Source: Rhodococcus tukisamuensis NBRC 100609 | GTDB taxonomy: Bacteria; Actinomycetota; Actinomycetes; Mycobacteriales; Mycobacteriaceae | Length of the DNA: 51,273 bases | Assembly (NCBI RefSeq): GCF_001894985.1 | Contig: NZ_BCXG01000032.1 | Location: 1 to 51,273 of the forward strand | Direction of reading: 5' to 3' | Shown: in pieces, positions 35,799 to 45,291 of the stretch | How the letters are laid out: each line of letters starts with the position of its first letter | Position numbering within the stretch: the first letter of the stretch is position 1 | Position numbers and translations under genes: made by a program | The notes under the pieces: model-generated | The model's input: the letters and a program-made list of their open reading frames with translations, nothing else | What the model was told of the DNA's origin: nothing | The model's database searches: none

Positions 35799-37072
35799 GC
35801 CTGCAGCGTTTCGGAGCCGGCGCACCGCCGGGCCGCGAGCGCCGCGGTGACCCGGACCAGGTCCCGGGGCGAGCTCACATCCAGCCCGGTCAGCGTCGCC
35901 AGCTTGCGCAGCCGGTAGGCGACTGTGTTCGGGTGCACGTGCAACGCAGTCGCTGCGGCGGCACGGTCGTAGCCGGCGTCGACGTAGGCCTCGAGCGTGC
36001 GGAGTACCGACTCGTGGGAACCCAGCGGGGACAACAGATCCGCCAGCACTGCGTGCGCCGCACTCGGCCTGCTCAGCTGGTACTCGACCGGCACGTCCTG
36101 GAGACGGAACAGGCCCGTCCGGTGCCCGTGACGGCGCGCCACCTCGAGCACCTCCCTGGCCTCGACCAGCGCACCGGGGATCCTCGTGGGTGCGGCCGCG
36201 GAGACCGCGGTGACGACGGCGGCACCGATCACACGTTCCAGGTCCAGCAGGTTCCGGCGCAACGCGACGTACTGCGGGCTGTCGGACCAATTGCCCTCGG
36301 TCGGTTCGGAATCGACGATCGGGATGAGCACCGTTCCGCCGCTGCTGGTCACCGCACACAGCGCTTTGTCGCGGCCGACGTTGTCGAGTTCGCGCTGGAG
36401 CCGTCGGACCTTGCGCCGCTCGGCGACCGCGGTGTCCACCCCCGCGGCCGCCTCGTCCGGGTGCGGGTCGACGTGCAGCGCGACCACCCAGTAGAGCCGA
36501 GCGAGTGTGAGACCGACCCGGTCGGCGGCCCCCGCCGGGTCGGCGCCCGAGGACAACGCCATCAGGAGGGCCCGGCGGGCGCCGTCGTCCTCACTCGGCG
36601 GTGCATGGTCCGACCCGTACCCCGCCACCACCGCGGACGTCGCGGCGAGCAGGTAGGTGTGCAGCAACTGCCCCGCTCGCGCGAGTGCCGGACCGTCGCC
36701 GCCACCGGCCAGCCCCGCGATCGACGCCCACCACTGCTGAACGCCGAGGTGGTACGCGTGCAGGATCTCGGCCAGGGGCACCAGCTCCTCTGCCCGGTGC
36801 CCGGCCGAGACCCGCAGGTCCGCCACTTCCGAGGGCGTCGGCTCCCGCGCCGTCCTGAGCATGGCGATGAACAGCTCGAGGTTCCGCCGGACGATCGCGG
36901 TGACGTCGTTGCGGATCGCCTCCTCCGGCAGTGACCGGTAGAAGGGGACGTCAGTCCGGACCACTCTGACGGTCTCGGCAACCAGCGAGTGAGTCCGCTG
37001 CGCCAACTGGTCCGCCAGCGACCGACCGCCGATCGAAATGGGACCCTCTCGGTCCGCTTTGCTCACAGACAC
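35795..37072 (-). CDS. PucR/CdaR-family transcriptional regulator
   Basis: A 425-residue protein with an N-terminal sensor region, a central GGDEF-like or unassigned segment, and a C-terminal HTH_30 (DRAAAATALHVHPNTVAYRL, then RKLATLTGLD). Such regulators respond to small metabolites and often act on neighbouring catabolic or transport genes. It lies divergent from the esterase gene, and the 133-bp gap probably holds its operator, although I see no clear palindrome there. Confidence 0.9.
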   Translation of the reverse strand: MSVSKADREGPISIGGRSLADQLAQRTHSLVAETVRVVRTDVPFYRSLPEEAIRNDVTAIVRRNLELFIAMLRTAREPTPSEVADLRVSAGHRAEELVPLAEILHAYHLGVQQWWASIAGLAGGGDGPALARAGQLLHTYLLAATSAVVAGYGSDHAPPSEDDGARRALLMALSSGADPAGAADRVGLTLARLYWVVALHVDPHPDEAAAGVDTAVAERRKVRRLQRELDNVGRDKALCAVTSSGGTVLIPIVDSEPTEGNWSDSPQYVALRRNLLDLERVIGAAVVTAVSAAAPTRIPGALVEAREVLEVARRHGHRTGLFRLQDVPVEYQLSRPSAAHAVLADLLSPLGSHESVLRTLEAYVDAGYDRAAAATALHVHPNTVAYRLRKLATLTGLDVSSPRDLVRVTAALAARRCAGSETLQA

Positions 37073-37205
37073 AAAAACCCCCCGAATGTTGGTCGCAATC
37101 TACAACTACCACCTGCAGTTTCCCGATCAATATGTAATCCACGCCACTCTCTGCTGCACAAACGGTGCACCCGAAACGGAGCGGCTCACGAGAGAAGGAG
37201 CCTCG

Positions 37206-38084
37206 GTGACTCAGATGATCAGCCGTGCCACCAGGTCGGGGGCAACTGCCGCCGCCACCCTGTGCCTGCTGGCGGCCGCGGGCAACGCCGGCGCCGCCCC
37301 CCTCGATGCCGGCCGGATCGACTACGTGGCGATCGGCGATTCCGCCGCGGCCGGCCCGCTGCTTCCCGACCAGGACATGAGCGCGCCCGGATGCCTGCGG
37401 TCGCACCTGAACTACCCCGCCGTGGTGGCCGCGGAGCTGGGCGCCACGCTCACCGACGTCAGTTGCTCGTCGGCGAGGACCGCCAACATCACGAACACCC
37501 CGCAGCGCACCTTCTCCGGCACCGCGACACCGCAACTCGACGCATTGAACCGGGACACCGACCTCGTCACCGTCACCATCGGCGCCAACGACTTCAACCT
37601 CTTCACCACCGCCCTCAGCTGCGCCAACCCGCTGCCACAACCGACCGGGTCGTCCTGCCGCGACAAGTTCAACGCCGGCGGACGCAACCAGCAGCGGGAC
37701 CAGATCGCGGGTTGGGCACCGACCTGGGGGGCGATGCTCGACCAGGTCCGCGAGCGGGCGCCGTACGCGGAGATCGCGGTGGTGGGTTACGGCACCTACC
37801 TGCGACCGGGCGGATGCCCCGCACAGCAACCGATCTGGTCGCAGGACGCCGACTACCTGCAGAGCGTGATGACCGACGCCAACGCCGCGATGGAAGCGGA
37901 GGCCACCCGACGTGGCATCCGCTTCGTCGACATCACCCAGGCCACCTCGGGCCACGACATCTGCGCAGCCCCCGGGCAGGCGGCCTACACCGGCCTCGTC
38001 CCGACCGAACCTGCCGTGCCGCTGCACCCGACGGTGTTCGGAATGCAGGCGATCGGTGCACAGGTAGCCGAGCAACTGCGCTGA
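37206..38084 (+). CDS. Secreted SGNH-hydrolase (GDSL-type esterase/lipase)
   Basis: A 292-residue protein with a signal peptide ending near residue 31 (AGNAGAAP). The mature part has the GDSA nucleophile block (VAIGDSAAAG, Ser46), NYPAVVAAELG, the GANDFN block, and near the C-terminus PLHPTVFGMQ with the catalytic His. Family members cut ester bonds outside the cell. The GTG start follows GAGAAGGAG at an ideal distance. The gene before is a PucR regulator and the gene after is an MFS transporter, so uptake of the hydrolysis product is conceivable. Confidence 0.9.
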   Translation: MTQMISRATRSGATAAATLCLLAAAGNAGAAPLDAGRIDYVAIGDSAAAGPLLPDQDMSAPGCLRSHLNYPAVVAAELGATLTDVSCSSARTANITNTPQRTFSGTATPQLDALNRDTDLVTVTIGANDFNLFTTALSCANPLPQPTGSSCRDKFNAGGRNQQRDQIAGWAPTWGAMLDQVRERAPYAEIAVVGYGTYLRPGGCPAQQPIWSQDADYLQSVMTDANAAMEAEATRRGIRFVDITQATSGHDICAAPGQAAYTGLVPTEPAVPLHPTVFGMQAIGAQVAEQLR

Positions 38085-38176
38085 CGCGCCGCTCCTGAAC
38101 CAGAGCTTGTTCTCGCACGGCACTGCCTGCGACAGAACAGGTTTCCGACCCGCTCCCACCGAATCTGCGAGGCCCC

Positions 38177-39559
38177 ATGTCCGTGCACGAATCCGCCGCG
38201 CCCCCGTCGGCGCTGCCCGCGTCACCACCGTCGACAACCACGACCAATGTCGTCAGCGGAGCGCTGGTCGCGCTCTTCCTGGCCAACCTGGTGAACTTCT
38301 TCGACCGCTCGATCCCCTCCGTGGTCGCCGAACCCATCAAGGCCGAGTTCTCCCTCAGCGATCTGCAACTCGGCCTCGTCATGTCGGCCTTCACCCTGGT
38401 CTACGCGATCGCGGGCCTACCGCTCGGCAGGCTCGCGGACACCGGCAACAGGCCGAAGATCATCGGCGTGGGCCTACTGATGTGGAGCGGGTTGACCGCG
38501 GCGACCGGCGCGGCGGGCAGTTACCTGCTCTTCATCCTGGCCCGGCTCGGCGTGGGCATCGGCGAGGCGAGCTTCACCCCGGCCGCGAACTCGATGATCG
38601 GCGACATGTACCCGGCGGAGCGGCGATCTCGCGCACTCGGCATCTTCATGCTCGGGCTGCCGCTCGGCCTCATGCTGGCGTTCTTCACCGTCGGCAAGAT
38701 CACCGAGGCCTTCGGCTCCTGGCGGGCGCCGTTCTTCGTCGCGGCCGTGCCCGGCGTGGCGCTCGCCGTCGTCCTGTACCGGATGCGGGACCCCGAGCGC
38801 GGGGCCGCCGAACACACCTCCGCCACCGGCGCGGCTCCCACCGGCGCCGCCCCGGTCTCGCGACCGATCCGCCGGCTGCTGTCGATCCCGACGCTCCGCT
38901 GGCTGATCCTCGCGGGGCTGACCTTCAACTTCGCCGCGTACGCCGTGAACTCGTTCGTGGTGCCGCTGCTCATGCGCCAGTACGAGTTGAAGTTGACGCC
39001 CGCCGCCGCGGTCACCGGAATCATCGTCGGGTTGACCGGCCTCGTCGGACTGGTGGCGGGCGCCCGACTGGCGGACCGCGCGTCGACCAGGTCGCCGAAT
39101 GCCCGTCTCAGGATCGGGGTCTTCAGTTGCGCCGCGGCCGCTCCGTTGACCGCCCTCGCCCTGATGCAGAACGGGGGGAGCGTCGTCGCCTTCACCGCCT
39201 TCTTCGCCGCCGGCTGGTTGTTGGCGTACGCCTTCTACATCAGCGTCTATCCCACGATCCACGACGTGGTGGTCCCGCCGCTGCGCGCCACCGCGACCGC
39301 CTTGTTCTTTGCGGCGATGTACCTGCTCGGCGGCTTCTCGGGACCGGTCGTGGTGGGCGCCATCTCCGACTGGTTCGCCGAGCGCGCGCTCGACTCGGCG
39401 GGTACCGGAACGCTGGCCCAGTACGCGGGTGAGGGACTGAACTCGGCCATGTACCTGGTGCCGATCATGTTGGCGCTCACCGCCGTCTTCATCTTCCTGG
39501 CCACCCGGACGGTCGCAGCGGACGCGACCCGCATGCGCCGGACGCTGGAGGGCCGCTGA
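38177..39559 (+). CDS. MFS transporter (Spinster-like)
   Basis: A 460-residue transporter with about 12 helices. It opens LFLANLVNFFDRSIPSVVAE, typical of Spinster-type MFS proteins, with the loop motif GRLADTGNRPKIIGVGLLMW and GEASFTPAANSMIGDMYP. The ATG at 38177 follows GAGG. The substrate is unknown; the preceding esterase may be linked. Confidence 0.9.
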   Translation: MSVHESAAPPSALPASPPSTTTTNVVSGALVALFLANLVNFFDRSIPSVVAEPIKAEFSLSDLQLGLVMSAFTLVYAIAGLPLGRLADTGNRPKIIGVGLLMWSGLTAATGAAGSYLLFILARLGVGIGEASFTPAANSMIGDMYPAERRSRALGIFMLGLPLGLMLAFFTVGKITEAFGSWRAPFFVAAVPGVALAVVLYRMRDPERGAAEHTSATGAAPTGAAPVSRPIRRLLSIPTLRWLILAGLTFNFAAYAVNSFVVPLLMRQYELKLTPAAAVTGIIVGLTGLVGLVAGARLADRASTRSPNARLRIGVFSCAAAAPLTALALMQNGGSVVAFTAFFAAGWLLAYAFYISVYPTIHDVVVPPLRATATALFFAAMYLLGGFSGPVVVGAISDWFAERALDSAGTGTLAQYAGEGLNSAMYLVPIMLALTAVFIFLATRTVAADATRMRRTLEGR

Positions 39560-39595
39560 GGTCGCCGGCAGCCGGTCGAGCGGGCCGGGGGCACA

Positions 39596-39967
39596 ATGGC
39601 TGACATGGCGACATCCGACACGAACACGCACGCGACGATCTACCACAACCAGCGCTGCAGCACCTCGCGCACGGTGCTCAAGCTGATCGAGGACGCGGGC
39701 ATCGAACCGACCATCGTGAAGTATCTCGACACGCCACCCTCGCGCGACGGCCTGCGCAAGCTGCTCGACGACGCCGGGCTCAAGCCCAGCGAGGCGATCC
39801 GACGCAAGGAGTCCGTCTACACCGAACTCGGGTTGGCGCAGGCGAGCGAGGACGAGCTGCTCGATGCCATGGTCGAGAACCCGATCCTGATCGAGCGCCC
39901 GATCGTGGTCACCGACAAGGGCACGGTGCTCGCCCGGCCGGCCGACAAGGTGTCCACCATCCTGTAG
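39596..39967 (+). CDS. arsC: ArsC-family arsenate reductase-like protein
   Basis: A 123-residue thioredoxin-fold protein of the glutaredoxin-linked ArsC/YffB family. The active-site Cys21 is in HNQRCSTSR, and the C-terminal ERPIVVTDKGTVLARP holds the arginine that binds oxyanion in true reductases. No arsR, arsB or acr3 gene is nearby, so arsenate resistance is uncertain, and a regulatory or other reductase role is possible. A second ATG three codons in could be the start. A strong terminator follows. Confidence 0.88.
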   Translation: MADMATSDTNTHATIYHNQRCSTSRTVLKLIEDAGIEPTIVKYLDTPPSRDGLRKLLDDAGLKPSEAIRRKESVYTELGLAQASEDELLDAMVENPILIERPIVVTDKGTVLARPADKVSTIL

Positions 39968-39984
39968 TCACCTCGATCGTCACG

Positions 39985-40020
39985 GCACGGCCCCGTCGAC
40001 GCCAGTCGTCGGGGCCGTGC
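39985..40020 (+). terminator. Terminator after arsC
   Basis: GCACGGCCCCG (39985-39995) and CGGGGCCGTGC (40010-40020) form a perfect 11-bp stem with a 14-base loop, 17 bp after the arsC stop. There is no T run. It may also serve the convergent gene. Confidence 0.75.
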
Positions 40021-40030
40021 CTCGTTCAGA

Positions 40031-40179
40031 TCAGGACTCGGACGATCCCGCCGAACCGGAACCACCCGAACCGGACTCCCCCGAAGCGGAGCCCAGGTCG
40101 AGCGATCCCGATTGGCGACCGGAGTCACAGCATCGTGGCCGTAGCGGCGGGCTCGCCTGCCGCCGAAGGTGCCTGACGC
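40031..40179 (-). other. Possible decayed 3' end of a Ser/Gly-rich protein gene
   Basis: Between the arcA stop and the arsC terminator, one minus-strand frame ends in SLDLGSASGESGSGGSGSAG and stops soon after. The tail resembles the Ser/Gly-rich ends of secreted actinobacterial proteins. The frame has no start or body of its own; its upstream part lies antisense to or in another frame of arcA. It may be a gene remnant or chance. Confidence 0.2.
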
Positions 40180-41397
40180 TCAGAGCAGATCGCGTGAGAC
40201 CGGGCACGACATGCAGCGGGGTCCGCCGCGACCGGAGCCGAGTTCGGACCCCGAGATCCGCAGCACCTCGATGCCCGACGCCTCGAGCCGGGCGTTGGTC
40301 TCGACGTTGCGCTCGTAGGCGACCACCACTCCGGGCGAGAGCGCGAGGGTGTTGTTCCCGTCGTCCCACTGCTCGCGTTCGGCGGTCACGTGGTCGAGCC
40401 CGGTGTCAATCACCCGCAACTTGCCGATGTCCATCGCCTCGGCCGCCGCTTCCAGGAAGGGTTCGGCGCCGCGGATGCTCACGCCGCCGTCCTCGCGTCG
40501 GATGGTGAAGGCGGTCAGGGTGTGCTGGATCGCGGGGTACATCACCACCGCATCGACGTCGACCATCGTGCACACGGTGTCCAGGTGCATCGACGCCCTG
40601 CGTTGCTCGATCGGCACCACCAGCACCGTGTGCGCGAGTCCGTCCTCGAACACGCTGCGCGCCAACGCCTCCGCTCCCGCCGGGGTGGTTCTCTCGCCCA
40701 CCCCGACGGCGATCACCCCCGGCGAGAGCAGCAGCACGTCGCCGCCCTCGACCGGCGCGGTGTGCGACTCGTAGGCCCGCCGCACCCCGAGGAAGCGTGG
40801 ATGGTGCGCGTAGATCAGGTCGGTGAGCGAGGCCTCCCGGGCGCGTGCCGGCAGGGCGAGAGCCGTGATCGCCACCCGGTCGCCGATCCAGAACGACGAG
40901 TCCCGGGTGAAGAGCAGGTTCGGCAGCGGTTCGATCACGAAGTCGCCACCGTGGTGCATCCGCCGCACCAGGGACGACCCGGCCGGCCCGATCGGCAGTT
41001 CGTCGAATGTCATCCCCGCGGTCAGGAGGTTGGCCAGAGCGGCGGGCGCGACGGTGCGCAGGTACGACGCCAGTTCCTGAGCCAGCGAGTGCCCGAGCCG
41101 ACGGGGGTCGACCGCGGCCGAGATGCCCTGCATGCGGGCCGCACCGCTCGCGGTCAACGCCTCGGTCAGCAGGTCCGAGAGCAGCAGCACCTCGACGCCC
41201 CGCGAACGCAGCAACGCGGCGAAGGCATCGTGCTCGTCCTGGGCCCGGTCCACCCACGGCAGTCCGTCGAAGAGCAGTTGGTCGTTGTTGCGCGGGGTCA
41301 ACCGCTTGAGCTCGTCGCCGGGACGGTGCAGCAGCACCGTCCGCAGGGTGCCCACCTCGGAGTTGGCCCCCAACACCGTGCCGCGCTCGCTGGTCAT
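40180..41397 (-). CDS. arcA: Arginine deiminase
   Basis: A 405-residue enzyme that turns arginine into citrulline and ammonia. It has the catalytic Cys in RCMSCPVSR near the C-terminus, EGGDVLLL, the [12 protein letters not shown] block with the catalytic His, and [12 protein letters not shown]. The length is typical. No arcB or arcC gene follows, so this is a stand-alone deiminase that may serve nitrogen or pH needs instead of ATP formation. Confidence 0.95.
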   Translation of the reverse strand: MTSERGTVLGANSEVGTLRTVLLHRPGDELKRLTPRNNDQLLFDGLPWVDRAQDEHDAFAALLRSRGVEVLLLSDLLTEALTASGAARMQGISAAVDPRRLGHSLAQELASYLRTVAPAALANLLTAGMTFDELPIGPAGSSLVRRMHHGGDFVIEPLPNLLFTRDSSFWIGDRVAITALALPARAREASLTDLIYAHHPRFLGVRRAYESHTAPVEGGDVLLLSPGVIAVGVGERTTPAGAEALARSVFEDGLAHTVLVVPIEQRRASMHLDTVCTMVDVDAVVMYPAIQHTLTAFTIRREDGGVSIRGAEPFLEAAAEAMDIGKLRVIDTGLDHVTAEREQWDDGNNTLALSPGVVVAYERNVETNARLEASGIEVLRISGSELGSGRGGPRCMSCPVSRDLL

Positions 41398-41460
41398 GGC
41401 TCGACGGTAGTGCGCCTCGGCCGCCGCCGCGAGGGTTACGTCGGCCGGATCCGTCGCCCG

Positions 41461-42090
41461 CTAGACGATCAGCCCGCGCTCCCGGGCGGCCGCCACGGCT
41501 GCGGTCCGGCTGTCCACCCCGAGCTTCGAGAACGCGTGCACGAGGTGTGATTTCACGGTGGCCTCCGTGACGAAGAGTTCCTTGGCGATGGCCCGGTTCG
41601 ACAGGCCCTGCGCCACCAGCTGCACGATCTGACTCTCCCGAGCACTCAGGTCCACTCGCGGTGACCGAATCTGCCGGTACAGCCGTTGCGCCACATCGGG
41701 ATTGAGCACCGTCTCACCTCGGGACGCCGCCCACACCGCGTCCACCAGCACCTGCGGGTCGCTGTCCTTGAGCAGGTAGCCGGCGGCCCCGGCCTCCACC
41801 GCCCGCAGAATGTCACTGTCGGTGTCGTAGGTGGTCAGCACCACCACCCGCGGCGGGGACGGGCGGGCTGCGATCGCCTCGGTGGCCTGTGCACCGTCCA
41901 TGCCTGCGCCGAGCCTCAGGTCCATCAGCACCACATCGGGACGCTCGGTGGCGACCAGTTCGAGCGCCTCCTCCCCCGACGACGCCTCGGCGACCACGTC
42001 CAGCCCGTCGTGCGAGGCGAGCAGCGCCCGCAGTCCCGCCCGGACCACCGGATGGTCGTCGACCAGCAGGATCCGCAAACTGTCCGTCAC
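41461..42090 (-). CDS. NarL-type response regulator (ChrA-like)
   Basis: A 209-residue regulator with a receiver domain (acceptor Asp57 in VVLMDLRLG) and a LuxR HTH (LSARESQIVQLVAQGLSNRA). It starts at a GTG that overlaps the kinase stop by one base, so the pair is translated together. The pair lies divergent from an ABC exporter, the same layout as chrSA and hrtBA in corynebacteria, where the pair senses heme. The heme role is inference. Confidence 0.92.
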   Translation of the reverse strand: MTDSLRILLVDDHPVVRAGLRALLASHDGLDVVAEASSGEEALELVATERPDVVLMDLRLGAGMDGAQATEAIAARPSPPRVVVLTTYDTDSDILRAVEAGAAGYLLKDSDPQVLVDAVWAASRGETVLNPDVAQRLYRQIRSPRVDLSARESQIVQLVAQGLSNRAIAKELFVTEATVKSHLVHAFSKLGVDSRTAAVAAARERGLIV

Positions 42091-43301
42091 TACTCGGCAC
42101 CTGCCATCGGAAGCGTTGCGGCCAAGGCCGTTCCGTCGCCGGGCGCCGCCTCGACCACGAGCGAGCCCCCGAACGAGGCGAGCCGCTCGCGCATCGACCG
42201 CAGGCCGAACGACGCCGCTGCGAACTCGCCGTCGGAGTCGAAACCGATGCCGTCGTCGACCACGTCCAGGCGCACCTCGTCCGGTGTGAAGCTCAGCGTG
42301 AGCCGCACCTGCCGGGCCCGCGAGTGCAATCGCACGTTGGCCAGCGCGCTCTGCGCGACCCGGAGCAGTGCGACGTCGTAGTCCATCGGCAGCGGGACCG
42401 CCTCACCGTCCACCACCAGCTCGCCCACGATCCCGGTGTGCTCGCACAACTGGGCGAGCAGGCGCCGCAGCGCCGACTCGAGCGAGGCCTCCTCGAGCAC
42501 CGACGGGGTGAGCGCCGCGACCACGCGGCGCGCCTCGCCGAGGTTCTCCTGCGCCGTCTCCGCGATCTGCGCGAGGATCGGCGCCGGCTCGGCGCTGCGT
42601 GCACCGGCCCTGGCCAACAACACGATGGACGAGAATCCCTGTGCGAGTGTGTCGTGGATGTCGCGGGCCAGCCGGGCCCGCTCGTCGACGGCACCGGCCT
42701 CCCGTTGCAGCGCGGCGAGTTCGTCCTGGGCGTCGAGCAGCTCGGTGTGCGAGCGGGCGAGCTCGTCGAAGAGTCTGCGACGCTGCCGGACGTCGCGGAG
42801 CAACTGCTGGTAGATGACCGCCATCCCGGCGGCCGCGGTCGCGCCGAAGATCGGCCCCAGGAACGTCGCGACGACGTTGGTGCCGCCGTGCCAGAGCGAC
42901 CCGCCGATCGCGACCGCGGTGATCGCCACCGTCGCGGCCACCGCGACCCGCGTCGAGAGGACGTGGAAGCACAGGAAGTACAGCGGGAACGCCACCCACA
43001 CGAAGTTGACGCTCAGCGCCGCGAGACCGAGCCAACCCAGCACCAGCACGCCGAACCAGAACGGGCCGTACCAGTCGACGCCGGTGGCGGACGCGGACCG
43101 CCGGGCGAACCAGACTCCCAGCAGGTACCAGCCGAGCACGACGGCGGAGAGCAGCACCGTCGGCACCGGTCGGGTGTCGTCGATGAGGCACCGCACTGCG
43201 CCGACCCCGAGCAGCACCACGAACAGCGTGTGTGCCCCGAGCGACATGACACGCAGGACGGGTGCGGGGCCACTGTCGGGCTGGAGGTCCGAATGCTGCA
43301 T
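42090..43301 (-). CDS. Membrane sensor histidine kinase (ChrS-like)
   Basis: A 403-residue kinase with about six helices in residues 20-165 and no large outside domain, then a HisKA_3 domain with the phosphorylated His216 in LARDIHDTLAQGF, and an ATPase domain (DVVDDGIGFD). Short outer loops suggest that it senses something in the membrane, as ChrS senses heme. The ATG at 43301 is chosen; a GTG at 43310 is possible. The 138-bp gap to the exporter holds direct repeats (CCGGCCCTGA twice) and CCCCCGAAGGGGG, possible sites for the regulator. Confidence 0.9.
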   Translation of the reverse strand: MQHSDLQPDSGPAPVLRVMSLGAHTLFVVLLGVGAVRCLIDDTRPVPTVLLSAVVLGWYLLGVWFARRSASATGVDWYGPFWFGVLVLGWLGLAALSVNFVWVAFPLYFLCFHVLSTRVAVAATVAITAVAIGGSLWHGGTNVVATFLGPIFGATAAAGMAVIYQQLLRDVRQRRRLFDELARSHTELLDAQDELAALQREAGAVDERARLARDIHDTLAQGFSSIVLLARAGARSAEPAPILAQIAETAQENLGEARRVVAALTPSVLEEASLESALRRLLAQLCEHTGIVGELVVDGEAVPLPMDYDVALLRVAQSALANVRLHSRARQVRLTLSFTPDEVRLDVVDDGIGFDSDGEFAAASFGLRSMRERLASFGGSLVVEAAPGDGTALAATLPMAGAE

Positions 43302-43439
43302 TGCATCCACGCTAACACCGCCCCAGCACCCCGACCGGCCCTGACCGGCCCTGACGGCCGATCTCCAACTTTCGATTGACTCGCTCACCCCACCCTTTGC
43401 GCGATGCCCCCGAAGGGGGTGCCGCGGCACGCTGGAAGC

Positions 43440-44507
43440 ATGTTCCTGAGTATTCGTGACCTCGTGTTCGCCAAGGGCCGGTTCGCGCTGATGAGCGTGG
43501 TGCTGTTCCTGATTTCACTGATGGTGGTGATGCTCTCCGGACTCACCGCGGGCCTGGGCAACCAGTCGATCGCGGCGATCAAGAACCTCGGCGCGAACCA
43601 GTTCGCCTTCGGCGCGCCCGCGGAGGGGCAGTCGCTCTCCTTCAGCGACTCCCAGGTCACCGAGCGGCAGCAGCAGGCACTCGCCGCCACGCCGGGCGTG
43701 GACTCCGCCGCCCTGATCGGAATCGCGCCCACCCGGATCACCGTCGACGGCCGCGACGTCAGCGCCAGCGCGTTCGGCGTGGACGGCAGCTCGTTCGCCG
43801 CGCCCGTCCCGCTGTCGGCCGGCCACATCGCCGTCGACCGCACCCTCGCCGAGGAGAACGACTGGAGCGAGGGGCGCACGGTCGAGATGGGCGGTCGCCA
43901 GTTCACCGTCACGGCCCTCGTCGACGACTCGCTCTACAGCCACCAGCCGGTGGTGTGGGTGGAGCGGTCCGACTGGCTGGCGTTGCCCACCGCCGGCGGC
44001 AGCGAGGGCACCGTCGTCGCGATGCGCACGAGCAGCGGATTCGACGCCGCCTCCGCAGCGACCGCGACCGACACGTCGATCACCGATCAGTCGGGCGCCC
44101 TCAACGCGATCGGCTCCTACACCTCCGAGCGCAGTTCGCTGCTGTTGATGCAGGTCATGCTGCTGATCGTCAGCGCCCTCGTGGTCGGCGCCTTCTTCAC
44201 CATCTGGACGATCCAACGCGGCCAGGACCTGGCGGTCCTCAAGGCCGTCGGCGCGTCCACCGGCTACCTGCTCCGAGACGCCCTCGGCCAGTCGCTGATC
44301 GTTCTCACGCTCGGCGCCGGGCTCGGTTCGCTGGCCGCGGTGGGCCTCGGCTCGATCGCGTCGCAGGCAGTCCCGTTCACGCTCACCGTGTCCGGCACCC
44401 TGCTGCCGTTCTTCGCGCTGATCGGCCTCGGCATGCTCGGCGCCGCCGCCGCGCTGACCCGGATCGTCTCCGTCGACCCGCTGACCGCGCTGAACTCCGC
44501 CCGGTAA
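43440..44507 (+). CDS. FtsX-type ABC exporter permease (HrtB-like)
   Basis: A 355-residue permease with the MacB/FtsX layout: helix 1 at about 17-39 (ALMSVVLFLISLMVVMLSGL), a large outer domain at 40-230, and three C-terminal helices with TIWTIQRGQDLAVLKAVGAS between the first two. Such permeases do not pump through a channel but move substrate from the membrane or outer face. In corynebacteria this type (HrtB) removes heme and is switched on by ChrSA, which lies divergent there as here. The ATG is 8 nt after GGAAG. Confidence 0.85.
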   Translation: MFLSIRDLVFAKGRFALMSVVLFLISLMVVMLSGLTAGLGNQSIAAIKNLGANQFAFGAPAEGQSLSFSDSQVTERQQQALAATPGVDSAALIGIAPTRITVDGRDVSASAFGVDGSSFAAPVPLSAGHIAVDRTLAEENDWSEGRTVEMGGRQFTVTALVDDSLYSHQPVVWVERSDWLALPTAGGSEGTVVAMRTSSGFDAASAATATDTSITDQSGALNAIGSYTSERSSLLLMQVMLLIVSALVVGAFFTIWTIQRGQDLAVLKAVGASTGYLLRDALGQSLIVLTLGAGLGSLAAVGLGSIASQAVPFTLTVSGTLLPFFALIGLGMLGAAAALTRIVSVDPLTALNSAR

Positions 44508-44540
44508 TCGCCGCCCACTACGAGAATTGAAGGAACAACG

Positions 44541-45224
44541 ATGAGCATCACCCTCACCGACGCCCTCCTCACCTATCCCGACGGCGACACCCGGCTGTGC
44601 GCGCTCGACCACGTGAACTTCGCCGTGGACCGCAGCAAGCTCGTCGCGGTCACCGGGCCGTCGGGATCCGGCAAGTCCAGCCTGCTCGCAGTCGCCGGCC
44701 TGCTGATCACTCCCGAGTCCGGCACCGTCCACATCGGCGGCGTCGACGTCACCGGACTGAGCCGGTCCGAGCGGACGACGGTGCGGCGCGAACAGCTCGG
44801 TTTCGTCTTCCAGCAGTCCAACCTGCTCGCGTCGCTGACCGCGACCGAACAGCTGCAGCTGATCACCCATCTCGGCGGGGGCCGGGTTCGCAGCGTGCGA
44901 AGCCGGGCCCGGGACCTGCTGGCCTCGCTCGGGCTGGAGAAGGAGCTCGACCGTCGGCCGCACCAGCTCTCCGGCGGCCAGCGCCAGCGAGTCGCGATCG
45001 CCCGGAGCCTGATGAACGACCCGTCAGTGCTGTTGGTGGACGAACCGACATCCGCGCTCGACGAGGATCGCAGCCGCGAGATCGTCGCCCTGCTGGCGAA
45101 CCTGAGCCGCGAACGCGACGTCGCGGTGGTGATGGTCACCCACGACCTCGGCCAGCTGGATCTCGTCGATGACGTCTACGAGATGCACAGCGGGAGGCTG
45201 ACCCGGGCACAAGTCACCGCCTGA
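44541..45224 (+). CDS. ABC exporter ATPase (HrtA-like)
   Basis: A 227-residue ATPase with Walker [10 protein letters not shown], the signature LSGGQRQR, Walker B VLLVDEPTSALD, and the H-loop in VVMVTHDLGQLD. It powers the permease encoded 33 bp upstream. AAGGA precedes the ATG. It is of the LolD/MacB type. A strong terminator follows at 45236. Confidence 0.9.
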   Translation: MSITLTDALLTYPDGDTRLCALDHVNFAVDRSKLVAVTGPSGSGKSSLLAVAGLLITPESGTVHIGGVDVTGLSRSERTTVRREQLGFVFQQSNLLASLTATEQLQLITHLGGGRVRSVRSRARDLLASLGLEKELDRRPHQLSGGQRQRVAIARSLMNDPSVLLVDEPTSALDEDRSREIVALLANLSRERDVAVVMVTHDLGQLDLVDDVYEMHSGRLTRAQVTA

Positions 45225-45235
45225 CAGCACGACGA

Positions 45236-45275
45236 CGGCGCCCCGCCCCGGTACTTGGACCGGGACGGGGCGCCG
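45236..45275. terminator. Bidirectional terminator
   Basis: CGGCGCCCCGCCCCGGT (45236-45252) and ACCGGGACGGGGCGCCG (45259-45275) pair over 17 bases with one mismatch and a 6-base loop, followed by TTTGT. It serves the ABC operon and, in reverse, the Ig-repeat gene that ends at 45292. Confidence 0.85.
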
Positions 45276-45291
45276 TTTGTCTGGTGAACTG

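Noticed and set aside
39596-39967. Calling an arsenic resistance operon
   Set aside because: Only an ArsC-family gene is present. No arsR, arsB or acr3 is nearby, and an MFS transporter of another family precedes it.
40180-41397. Calling a full arginine deiminase pathway
   Set aside because: No ornithine carbamoyltransferase or carbamate kinase gene is beside arcA.
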